Position numbers and translations under genes: made by a program. 44,051 nucleotides of DNA from Lentzea kentuckyensis (GTDB lineage: Bacteria; Actinomycetota; Actinomycetes; Mycobacteriales; Pseudonocardiaceae). Shown piece after piece: positions 15,177 to 22,912 of the stretch (the stretch's first letter is position 1; every line of letters starts with the position of its first letter). The notes under the pieces are model-generated. The model worked only from the letters and a program-made list of their open reading frames with translations, ran no database searches and was not told where the DNA came from. The stretch covers positions 280 through 44,330 of the forward strand of contig NZ_MUYM01000007.1 in assembly GCF_002150765.1 (NCBI RefSeq). Reading direction: 5' to 3'.

Positions 15177-18146
15177 ATGCGTTTCCGGCTGCTCGGACCG
15201 GTCGAGGCGCAGGTCGACGACAGACCCGTCTCGCTCGGCGGTCCCAAGCCGAAAACCGTGTTCGCGCTGCTGGCGGCGAACGCCGGGCGGGTGGTCGGGG
15301 TGGACCGCATCGTCGACGTCGTGTGGGGCGAGGAGCCACCGGACAACGCCAGGTCCTCGCTCTACACCTACGTGTCGACGTTGCGGCGGGCACTGGGTGA
15401 CGTCATCGGCAAGCGAGGCGGCGGTTATCAGTTCAGCGCCCCTCGTGACCAGGTCGACCTGCACATCTTCATCCAGTTGGTCGAGGAAGGCCGCGCACTG
15501 CTGGCCGACGGGTCACCCGCGGAGGCCGTGAGACGGCTCGACGTGGCGCTGGACCTGTGGCGCGGGCCGGCGCTGGCCGACGTGCAGGGAGCGTGGGGCG
15601 AGGCCGAGCGCACCCGACTGGAAGAGCTGCGGTTGGTCACCGTGCAGGACGCCGCCGAGGCGAAGCTGGGGCTCGACCGCGGTGAGTCGCTGGTGGTCGG
15701 GCTGACGGCGGCCGTCGCGGAACATCCGTTGCGGGAACGGTTGCGCGGCCTGCTCATGCGTGCGCTACACCAGGCAGGGCGTCAGGCTGATGCGCTCGCC
15801 TGCTACGGGGAAGGCCGCGCCGTCCTCCTCGAGGAGTTGGGGGTCGAGCCGGGACCGGAGTTGCGTGCCGCGCACGAACGGGTCCTGCGCAGCGATGACG
15901 GTGAGACACCCGCCGCGCCGTTGTCGAAGCGCCCGGACCAACTGCCGTTCGGCATCGGTGACTTCACTGGCCGTGGCAGGGAAGCGAATCGGCTCACTCG
16001 ACGGCTGCGCGAAGGCGCACGGCTGTGTGTGATCTCCGGCAAGCCGGGGGTCGGCAAGTCGGCTCTCGCGGTGCACGTGGCGCACGACGTCGGGGACCAC
16101 TTCCCGGACGGACGGTTGTTCGCGGACCTCGGCGGACTGCAACCGGTGCGCGCGGAGCCGACGGACGTGCTGGCGAAGTTCCTGCGTGCGCTCGGTGTCG
16201 CGAACGCGGCGATCCCGGACGCGGTGGAGGAACGCGCCCAGCTCTACCGGACGTTGTTGGCCGACCGGCGCGTGCTCGTCGTGCTCGACGACGCCACCGA
16301 CGAGCGACAGGTCCGCCCGCTGTTGCCGGGCGGCCACCGGTGCGCTCTCCTCGTCACCAGCCGCCAGCGCCTGGACGCGCTCGGCGGCGCCAGTCATCTC
16401 GGCCTCGACGTGTTCGGCGACGAGGAGGCGGTTGAGCTGCTCGGCAGGGTGGCCGGGGTGGACCGGGTCGGCGCCGATCGCGAACAGGCGCTGCGAATTG
16501 CGCGGTTGTGCGGGAACCTCCCGCTCGCGTTGAGGATCGCGGCTGCCCGGCTCGCGGCACGTTCGCTGTGGCCGTTGCGTAGACTGGCCGACCGGCTGAT
16601 GGACCAACGTGACGTGCTGCGGGAGCTGCGGGTCGGTGATCTGGAGGTGCGCGGCAGCTTCGCGCTGAGTTACGACGGCCTGCCCGTGCGGGAACGTGTG
16701 GCGTTGCGCAGGCTCGGGCTGCTCGGTGTTCCCGACTTCGGGAGCTGGATCGTGGCCGCCCTGCTCGACTGCCCGGTGCCGGAGGCGGAGGACACCGTCG
16801 AACGCCTGGTGGACGCGCAGTTCGTGGACATGTCGATGGTCGGCGGCATGGTCCGGTATCACCTGCACGACCTCGTTCGCGCGTTCGCGCGTGAACGGGG
16901 TGAGGCGGAGGAGTCGTCGCAGGACGTCCACGCTGCCGCGTCCCGGGCGGCCAGGTCGGCACTGGCGCTGACGCAGATCGCCGGCAATCGGATGCCGCAC
17001 GCGACGTTCGTGAGCGATCGCCTCGAAGCCGTGCCGCACCTCGACGAGCGGGTGGTGGAGGAGCTGCTGGCCGACCCCGAACAGTGGTTCGTGACGGAGC
17101 AAGCTGGGCTCGTCGCGACGACGGAACGGGTCAGCGAGCTCGACCTCAGCGAGGACGCGACCACGCTCGCGGCAGCGCTGTGCTCGTCCAGGTTCGCCGT
17201 TCACAACCTGTTCGGGTTGTGGTGGCGCACGCACGACGCGGCGCTCGGTGCGGCCCGGCGCACAGGGGACCGGGCGGGGGAGGCCCGGCTGCTGACGGGA
17301 CTCGGCTGGCTCCGCTTCGAGCAGGACCGCTTCGACGAGGCTGAGGACTACTACCGGCGGGCCATCACCGCCTACGGCCAAAGCGGGGACCGACACGGCC
17401 AGGCGAGTGTCCAGCTGGCGCTGAGCAGCGTGCAACGCGAGCGCGGCATGCTGGCGGACGCGCTGGTATCGCTGACGAGCGCGCTGCCCGACCTCGACGA
17501 TCCGAGCGCAATCGCCCAGGCGGTGCACGGAATCGGCAGGGTGCTGACGGAACGGGGAGAGCTCGGCGCCGCCCTCGACGCGAGCCTGCGGGCGCGAGAG
17601 GCCTACCGGCGACTCGGCGACCGCAGGGCCGAGGCGATCGCGTTGCGCTCGATCGGCATCGTGCACCGCGCCGCGGGCCGTAATGCCGAGGCGGAGGCGT
17701 GCTGCGCCGAGGCGCTGGACATGTTGAGGGACATCGGCGACAGGCTCATGACGGCGTACGCGACTCAGGCACTGGCGAAGGTCCTGATCAGGCAGGGCCG
17801 CGGCGCCGAGGTCAGGGACGACCTGGTGGCGTGTCTGGTGACGTGCAACGAGATGCAGGACGGGTTCGGTCAGGCGCTGGTACTGCGCACCCTCGGCGAG
17901 CTGGAGCTCGCGCAGGGCCGAACCGAGGAGGCACGACACCACCTCGAACGATCGCTGCGGTGGTGGGAGGCGTTGTCCCTGCCGATCTTCCGCGCCAGGA
18001 CGTTGCGAGACCTGTCGGCGCTCGGCGACGACGCGGCGTGGGCCGAGGCGCTGGCGATCTTCCGGCGGCACGGTGCCCGCGAGGCGCGCGAGGGACGACC
18101 TCAAATTCGATCTTCAGATCTCTTGAAGGTCCTCGACCCAGAGTGA
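15177..18146 (+). CDS. AfsR/SARP-type transcriptional regulator with NB-ARC and TPR domains
   Basis: A 989-aa STAND-class regulator. Residues 1 to about 95 are an OmpR-like winged helix (FRLLGPVEAQVDDRPVSLGG start), about 97-245 the bacterial transcriptional activation domain. Then comes an NB-ARC ATPase with Walker A GKPGVGKS at 288-295, Walker B RVLVVLDDA near 364 and the GNLPLALRIAAARLA motif. Residues from about 680 to the end are tetratricopeptide repeats that usually sense a ligand or partner. Proteins of this build activate secondary-metabolite or developmental genes. The ATG at 15177 has a GGGGG 7-11 bases ahead. The nearest downstream genes, two secreted wall-hydrolase-like proteins starting 48 bp later on the same strand, are plausible targets; this is inference. 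Confidence 0.88.
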   Translation: MRFRLLGPVEAQVDDRPVSLGGPKPKTVFALLAANAGRVVGVDRIVDVVWGEEPPDNARSSLYTYVSTLRRALGDVIGKRGGGYQFSAPRDQVDLHIFIQLVEEGRALLADGSPAEAVRRLDVALDLWRGPALADVQGAWGEAERTRLEELRLVTVQDAAEAKLGLDRGESLVVGLTAAVAEHPLRERLRGLLMRALHQAGRQADALACYGEGRAVLLEELGVEPGPELRAAHERVLRSDDGETPAAPLSKRPDQLPFGIGDFTGRGREANRLTRRLREGARLCVISGKPGVGKSALAVHVAHDVGDHFPDGRLFADLGGLQPVRAEPTDVLAKFLRALGVANAAIPDAVEERAQLYRTLLADRRVLVVLDDATDERQVRPLLPGGHRCALLVTSRQRLDALGGASHLGLDVFGDEEAVELLGRVAGVDRVGADREQALRIARLCGNLPLALRIAAARLAARSLWPLRRLADRLMDQRDVLRELRVGDLEVRGSFALSYDGLPVRERVALRRLGLLGVPDFGSWIVAALLDCPVPEAEDTVERLVDAQFVDMSMVGGMVRYHLHDLVRAFARERGEAEESSQDVHAAASRAARSALALTQIAGNRMPHATFVSDRLEAVPHLDERVVEELLADPEQWFVTEQAGLVATTERVSELDLSEDATTLAAALCSSRFAVHNLFGLWWRTHDAALGAARRTGDRAGEARLLTGLGWLRFEQDRFDEAEDYYRRAITAYGQSGDRHGQASVQLALSSVQRERGMLADALVSLTSALPDLDDPSAIAQAVHGIGRVLTERGELGAALDASLRAREAYRRLGDRRAEAIALRSIGIVHRAAGRNAEAEACCAEALDMLRDIGDRLMTAYATQALAKVLIRQGRGAEVRDDLVACLVTCNEMQDGFGQALVLRTLGELELAQGRTEEARHHLERSLRWWEALSLPIFRARTLRDLSALGDDAAWAEALAIFRRHGAREAREGRPQIRSSDLLKVLDPE

Positions 18147-18194
18147 TCCCAGCACCGCGGACATCGGGTCTGCGGAACTCCTTGGGGGTTTGGG

Positions 18195-19619
18195 ATGAGG
18201 CTCAAGAGATTCGCTGGACTGGGAGTCGTCACGGCGCTCGCCGCACTCGCGCTGGCAGGTCCGGCCGAGGCGCGGGAAACCGTTGGGGGACAGGGAACGG
18301 AGACGCCGGTCGTCGGTCTCGCCGCGTCGGACGTGGACGAGTCGATCACCAGGCCCGAGGTGATCGCCAGGGCGAAGGCCTGGCTCACCGCCTACAACGG
18401 TGGACCGGTGCCGTACAGCCAGGACACGAACTCGCCCTTCCAGGGGTACCGGCGCGACTGTTCCGGATTTGTGTCGATGGCGTGGAAGCTCGGGGTCAGC
18501 CGGAGCACGGAGACCATCCCCGGTGTCTCCTCCCGCATCGGCAAGGACGACCTCAAACCCGGTGACGTGCTCGGAAACCTCGGGCCCGGCACGGGAGGCG
18601 ACGCCGGCCACGTGGTCATCTTCGAGGCGTGGGCGAACGACGCGAGGACGTCCTACATCGGCATCGAGCAGGCGGGCGACACCCAGAGCACGGTTCGCCG
18701 CGCGATTCCCTACCCGTACTTCAACAACAACACCAGCTTCCTTCCCTGGCGCTACAACAAGATCGTCGACGGACATCCCCTGGATCGGGTGAGCGACGTC
18801 AACCGGGACGGCTTCGGCGACCTCGTCGGCGTGGCGGCCAATGGCGAGCTGTTCGGCTACCACAACGCCTCGCTGGTGAGCGGTGACCGATCCCCGTTCA
18901 CCGTGGAGACGTGGCGGAACAAGGGCAGCAACTGGTCCGGTGTCAGCACCCTTGCCTCGGGTGACGTGACCGGCGATGGTTATGCGGATCTCGTTGGAGT
19001 GGAAGGGAATTCGCTCGTCGTCTACGCGAACGGCTCGCTCGTCAACCAGGACGGCAAGCCTTACGGTGCGGTGACCTGGCGCTACGAAGGCAACTGGAGT
19101 GCCGTGGCGCACCTGGCGGTCGCGGACGTGACCGGGGACGGCTGGGGCGATCTGATCGTGGTGGAGCGTTCGGGCGCACTGGCCGTGTACAGCAACGGCA
19201 GCAAGGTGAACCCGGGCGGCAAGCCGTTCGCCGGCGAGACCTGGCGACTCGGCACCAGCTGGGGCAACGTCAAACAGGTCGGTGTCGCCGACCTCAACCG
19301 CGACGGCTTCGGCGACATCGTGGCCGTGGACGGCAACGGTGAGCTCTTCGGCTACAACAACGCGTCCCTGGTCAGTGGTGACGGCAAGCCGTTCACGGGT
19401 GAGACGTGGCGGATCCGCGGCAGCAACTGGTCCGGCGTCAAGCAGTTCACGGTCATGGACGCCTCGGGCGACGGTTACGCCGACATCATCGCGGTCGAGC
19501 CCGACGGCAAGTTGTCCATGTACGCCAACGGTTCTCTGGTCAACCCCAACGGCGTTCCCTACGCCGGCGTCTCCTGGACCGCGGCCGGCGACTGGTCCGG
19601 CGTCCGCACCCTGGCCTGA
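18195..19619 (+). CDS. Secreted NlpC/P60-like domain protein with five Asp-box (VCBS/FG-GAP-like) repeats
   Basis: A 474-aa exported protein. The signal peptide is MRLKRFAGLGVVTALAALAL with cleavage near AEA|RE. Residues 45-190 resemble an NlpC/P60 cysteine peptidase: RDCSGFVSMAW gives Cys89, DAGHVVIF gives His139, and PGDVLG precedes it as in the family. Such enzymes cut peptidoglycan stem peptides. Residues 197-474 are five repeats of about 50 residues, each carrying a calcium-loop motif such as DVNRDGFGD, DVTGDGYAD or DASGDGYAD, likely a beta-propeller that binds sugar or wall polymer. The tail is almost identical to that of the next gene, while the heads are unrelated. ATG 18195 follows a G-rich stretch. 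Catalysis is inferred, not shown. Confidence 0.8.
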   Translation: MRLKRFAGLGVVTALAALALAGPAEARETVGGQGTETPVVGLAASDVDESITRPEVIARAKAWLTAYNGGPVPYSQDTNSPFQGYRRDCSGFVSMAWKLGVSRSTETIPGVSSRIGKDDLKPGDVLGNLGPGTGGDAGHVVIFEAWANDARTSYIGIEQAGDTQSTVRRAIPYPYFNNNTSFLPWRYNKIVDGHPLDRVSDVNRDGFGDLVGVAANGELFGYHNASLVSGDRSPFTVETWRNKGSNWSGVSTLASGDVTGDGYADLVGVEGNSLVVYANGSLVNQDGKPYGAVTWRYEGNWSAVAHLAVADVTGDGWGDLIVVERSGALAVYSNGSKVNPGGKPFAGETWRLGTSWGNVKQVGVADLNRDGFGDIVAVDGNGELFGYNNASLVSGDGKPFTGETWRIRGSNWSGVKQFTVMDASGDGYADIIAVEPDGKLSMYANGSLVNPNGVPYAGVSWTAAGDWSGVRTLA

Positions 19620-20997
19620 TCCGATCACCTGCCGAAGAGGAAAGAGTGGAGAAATGTCTGTGTTGCAACGACTTGTGATCGGTGTTCTGGCCGCCGCGGT
19701 GGTCACCGGTGTCGCGACGGAAGCGCACGCGAGGCCTGGCGACGCCCCGAGCGTGCAGGACGTGAGCGAGGACTGCGTGGTCCCGCCGAACCACGACCCG
19801 AACGTCACCAAGATCGTCTACCAGGTCGGCCGCGACCTCGGTGTATCGGACAAGGTGATGCTCGCGGGCTTCGAGACGGGCTGGATCGAGTCGCACATGA
19901 ACAACCTGGACTGCGGTGACAGCGACTCTCTCGGGGTGTTCCAGCAGCGGCCGTCGATGGGCTGGGGGACGCCGGAGCAGGTCAGGAACGTGAGCTACGC
20001 GTCCAACTCCTTCTTCACGAGGGCGGTCGGCAACGACCGCGCCAACCCCGGCCTGACCCCGGGGCAACTTGCCCAGTCGGTCCAGCGCTCCGCTTTCCCG
20101 GACCGGTACGACCAGGCCGAAGGCAAGGCGAGAGCCCTGCTGGCCGAGGTCGCGATCCCGCTGGACCGGGTGAGCGACGTCAACCGGGACGGTTTCGGCG
20201 ACCTGGTCGCGGTGGACGGGAACGGCGAGTTGTTCGGCTACAACAACGCGTCTCTGGTGAGCGTCGACCGCAAGCCGTTCACCTCGGAGACGTGGCGCAA
20301 CACCGGCAGCAACTGGAGCAACGCGAAGCTGCTCGCGTCGGGTGACGTGACCGGCGACGGCTACGCGGACCTGGTCGCGACCGAGGCTGACGGGAGATTG
20401 TCGGTGTACGCCAACGGTTCGCTGGTCAACCCGGGCGGCAAGCCGTTCGCCGGCGTGACGTGGACCTATCCCGGTACCTGGGCGGGCGTCAAGCAACTGG
20501 CGATCGCGGACGTGACCGGCGACGGCTGGGGCGACCTGGTCGCGGTGGACGGTTCGGGTGCGCTGGTCGTGTACGCCAACGGCAGCAAGGTCAATCCTGG
20601 TGGCAAGCCGTTCGCGGGGGAGACCTGGCGGCTCGGCACCAACTGGGGCAACGTCAAGCACCTCGGTGTCGCGGACATCAACCGCGACGGTTTCGCCGAC
20701 ATCATCGCGGTGGACGGCAACGGCGAGCTGTTCGGGTACAACAACGCGTCGCTGGTGAGTGGTGGCAAGCCGTTCACCGGCGAGACCTGGCGGATCCGGG
20801 GCAGCAACTGGTCCGGGGTCAAGCATTTCACGGTGAGCGACGCGTCCGGTGACGGGTACGCCGACGTCGTGGCTGTTGAGGCCGACGGCAAGCTGTCGGT
20901 GTATGCCAACGGTTCGCTGGTCAACCCCAGCGGCGTACCGTACGCCGGGGTGACGTGGACCATCGGCGGCGACTGGTCGCAGGTGCGCGCAATCGCC
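18783..20997 (+). repeat. Duplicated 834-bp five-repeat coding module (copies at 18783-19616 and 20164-20997)
   Basis: The two tail-coding stretches are the same length in codons (278) and share long near-identical words such as gtgagcgacgtcaaccggga. Each copy contains five internal repeats of about 140-170 bp. Direct orientation about 1.38 kb apart would allow deletion or exchange by homologous recombination. Confidence 0.8.
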
Positions 20998-21000
20998 TGA
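19654..21000 (+). CDS. Secreted lysozyme-like protein with the same five-repeat Asp-box tail
   Basis: A 448-aa exported protein. The signal peptide MSVLQRLVIGVLAAAVVTG ends near AHA|RPG. Residues 40-165 look like the actinobacterial lysozyme-like/transglycosylase fold: AGFETGWIESHMNNLDCGD, then DSLGVFQQRPSMGWGT, with a candidate catalytic Glu in FETGW and Cys in both EDC and LDC that may pair. Residues 171-448 are five Asp-box repeats matching the neighbouring protein's residues 197-474 span for span (278 residues each). The ATG at 19654 has AGAGGAAAGAGTGGAG upstream. It starts 34 bp after its paralogue, so they are probably cotranscribed and end at the strong terminator at 21016. Two different wall-cutting heads on one targeting tail suggests a cooperating pair. 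Confidence 0.8.
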   Translation: MSVLQRLVIGVLAAAVVTGVATEAHARPGDAPSVQDVSEDCVVPPNHDPNVTKIVYQVGRDLGVSDKVMLAGFETGWIESHMNNLDCGDSDSLGVFQQRPSMGWGTPEQVRNVSYASNSFFTRAVGNDRANPGLTPGQLAQSVQRSAFPDRYDQAEGKARALLAEVAIPLDRVSDVNRDGFGDLVAVDGNGELFGYNNASLVSVDRKPFTSETWRNTGSNWSNAKLLASGDVTGDGYADLVATEADGRLSVYANGSLVNPGGKPFAGVTWTYPGTWAGVKQLAIADVTGDGWGDLVAVDGSGALVVYANGSKVNPGGKPFAGETWRLGTNWGNVKHLGVADINRDGFADIIAVDGNGELFGYNNASLVSGGKPFTGETWRIRGSNWSGVKHFTVSDASGDGYADVVAVEADGKLSVYANGSLVNPSGVPYAGVTWTIGGDWSQVRAIA

Positions 21001-21015
21001 CTGACCACAAAGCAC

Positions 21016-21056
21016 GAGCAGCGCCCCGGGACCAGGTCCCGGGGCGCTGCTCCTTT
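21016..21056 (+). terminator. Strong intrinsic terminator after the Asp-box pair
   Basis: Arms 21016-21033 and 21035-21052 are perfectly complementary over 18 bp (a 16-bp stem with a 5-nt loop in practice), GC-rich, and followed by CTTTT. It closes the two-gene unit. Confidence 0.92.
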
Positions 21057-21124
21057 TACCTCGAGTTTGCTGCAGGTTCGGTGTCGGAGAATTCAGGGCG
21101 CCGCAAGCGGATACCCGTGGCACG

Positions 21125-22252
21125 ATGTCGCGCGTGTCCGCCGAAACGCAACCGCAGGAGGAGACCGAGTACCGGGTCTCGACCCTGGAGCTCTTCTTCG
21201 ACCTGGTCTTCGTCTTCACGATCACCCAGCTGACCAGCACGCTCGCTGACGACACGTCACCGCTGGGCTTCGGCCAGGTCGTGATCATGCTGTTCGTGAT
21301 CCTGTGGATGTACTTCGGGTACGTCTGGCTCACGAACGCCGTCCCGCCGAACACCGCGCTGCGGCGGGTGCTGCTGATGGCCGGCATGGGCGGGTTCCTG
21401 GTCATCGCGCTGGCGATTCCGAACGCGTTCGGGGCGGCCGGACCGGCGTTCGGCATCGGGTATCTGATCGTGAACCTGGTGCACTCCGGACTGTTCATCT
21501 CGGCGGGCGGACCGGGTTCGGCCGCGGCGATGGCGCGGCTGGCACCGTTCAACCTCGGCTCGGCGGGCCTGGTGATGGTCGGCGGCTTCCTGCCACCTGC
21601 CGCACGGGCGGCGGCCTGGACCGCGGCCGTCGTGCTGATGGTCGTGTCGCCGTACGTGAACCGGCGGCACGGCGAGTTCCAGATCAGGTCGGCGCACTTC
21701 GTCGAGCGGCACGGCCTCGTGGTCATCGTCGCGCTCGGAGAGTCGATCATCGCGATCGGCATCGGGGCGGCGGGGTTGCCGCTCAACCTGCAGATCGTGG
21801 TGGCCGCGTTGCTCGGTCTCGCGCTCGTCTACCAGCTGTGGTGGTGCTACTTCGGCCGCGACCAGGACATGCGGGCCGAGCACAGTCTCGTGAACATGAC
21901 GCAGTCCGAACGAGCCCGCGCGGCGCTGTCGGCGTTCGGCTGGGCACACGCGCCGATCCTGCTCGGCATCGTTGTCGTGGCGGTCGGCGTGAAGAAGACG
22001 ATCGGCCACGCCACCGAACACCTCTACCTCAGCGGCGCGCTGGCGTTGGGCGGCGGTGTCGCGATCTTCCTCATCGGCCAGGCCTACTTCCGCCACCGGC
22101 TGCGGATCGGCACCGTCAAGTGGCGGGCGCTCGCCGCGGTGGCGGCGCTGGCGACCGTGCCGATCGGGTTGTGGCTCGCCATCGCGCAGGTCGCGGCACT
22201 GGTCGTGGTGGTCGGGGCGCTGCTGGCGGTCGAGGACAACGTGCGGGCCTGA
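21125..22252 (+). CDS. LtrA-family (low temperature requirement A) membrane protein
   Basis: A 375-aa integral membrane protein with about ten hydrophobic helices. The N-terminal STLELFFDLVFVFTITQLT is the diagnostic LtrA sequence, and FVERHGLVVIVALGESIIAI in the middle is the second conserved block. LtrA was named from a cold-sensitive Listeria mutant; the biochemical function is still unknown. The start is ATG 21125, with TACCCG seven bases ahead, or GTG 21134. It has its own unit, behind the terminator at 21016. I see nothing that links it functionally to its neighbours. Confidence 0.88.
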   Translation: MSRVSAETQPQEETEYRVSTLELFFDLVFVFTITQLTSTLADDTSPLGFGQVVIMLFVILWMYFGYVWLTNAVPPNTALRRVLLMAGMGGFLVIALAIPNAFGAAGPAFGIGYLIVNLVHSGLFISAGGPGSAAAMARLAPFNLGSAGLVMVGGFLPPAARAAAWTAAVVLMVVSPYVNRRHGEFQIRSAHFVERHGLVVIVALGESIIAIGIGAAGLPLNLQIVVAALLGLALVYQLWWCYFGRDQDMRAEHSLVNMTQSERARAALSAFGWAHAPILLGIVVVAVGVKKTIGHATEHLYLSGALALGGGVAIFLIGQAYFRHRLRIGTVKWRALAAVAALATVPIGLWLAIAQVAALVVVVGALLAVEDNVRA

Positions 22253-22368
22253 CAGTGTGGCCCACGGTTCTCAAAACAACCTGAAGCCGCGGTTTGAGCT
22301 TTCTTCCAGAGGTCTCAGCGAGTCTTCGCCGGTCGCAAGGACACCGGGAACGCAACGGGAGACCAGCC

Positions 22369-22407
22369 ATGAGCCGCAAGACGACCGCACCGTCCACCGC
22401 TGTCTGA
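22369..22407 (+). other. Possible leader ORF or broken 5' end of the NlpC-like gene
   Basis: ATG 22369 has ACGGGAGA nine bases ahead and encodes MSRKTTAPSTAV before TGA at 22405-22407. The NlpC-like frame opens one base later in the next reading frame (GTG 22409). Either a coupled leader peptide or the remains of a frameshifted N-terminus. Confidence 0.4.
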
Positions 22408-22408
22408 A

Positions 22409-22912
22409 GTGGACGGTGACGCGATCGGCGTGCTGACCAGGGCCGCCAGCTGGATAGGCGTTCCGTACAACCAGGACGTTCTGCACGCCAACGAACACGG
22501 CACCTACCGCACCGACTGCTCCGGGTTCGTCTCGATGGCCTGGGGACTGTCCTCCGCTCGTGGCGGTCTCAACACCGTCGACCTCGTGGCGGTGAGCGTG
22601 CCGATCACGAAGGACGAGCTGAGACCAGGCGATGTGCTGATCGACGCGATCGGCGACCGCACGACCAGGCACGCCACGATCTTCGTTGCCTGGGCGGACG
22701 ACCGCCGCGAGTGGTACTGGGCTTTCGAGCAACGCGGTGGGCACGGCACTGTGATCCGGATCGTGCCCTATCCGTACGACGACCGCGCCGAGAACTACCG
22801 GCCCTACCGCCGGCCACGGCTCGTCACCGGCTCTGCGGCTCAGGCCAGCCAGACCGCGGTGTCCGGCGGCAACTGGTCGCCGTCCATCGGACCGGACGAC
22901 AGCAGCACCTGA
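22409..22912 (+). CDS. Stand-alone NlpC/P60-like domain without signal peptide
   Basis: A 167-aa protein homologous to the head of the 18195 protein: TDCSGFVSMAWGL gives Cys37, TRHATIFVAW gives His88, a spacing of 51 residues against 50 in the relative, and PYNQD, RPGDVLID and VPYPYDDRAENYRPY align too. The best start is GTG 22409, one base after a TGA that ends a short ORF with a good ribosome site. No secretion signal precedes the domain, unlike its relative, so this may be a frameshifted remnant, a cytoplasmic form, or a coupled gene. There is no Asp-box tail. Its last 73 nt overlap the convergent aglA gene, and the final residues are low complexity. Confidence 0.6.
   Translation: MDGDAIGVLTRAASWIGVPYNQDVLHANEHGTYRTDCSGFVSMAWGLSSARGGLNTVDLVAVSVPITKDELRPGDVLIDAIGDRTTRHATIFVAWADDRREWYWAFEQRGGHGTVIRIVPYPYDDRAENYRPYRRPRLVTGSAAQASQTAVSGGNWSPSIGPDDSST

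Noticed and set aside
15765..18104. 779-aa minus-strand open frame opposite the AfsR-like gene
   Set aside because: Antisense shadow with no domain; the SARP/NB-ARC/TPR gene explains the DNA.
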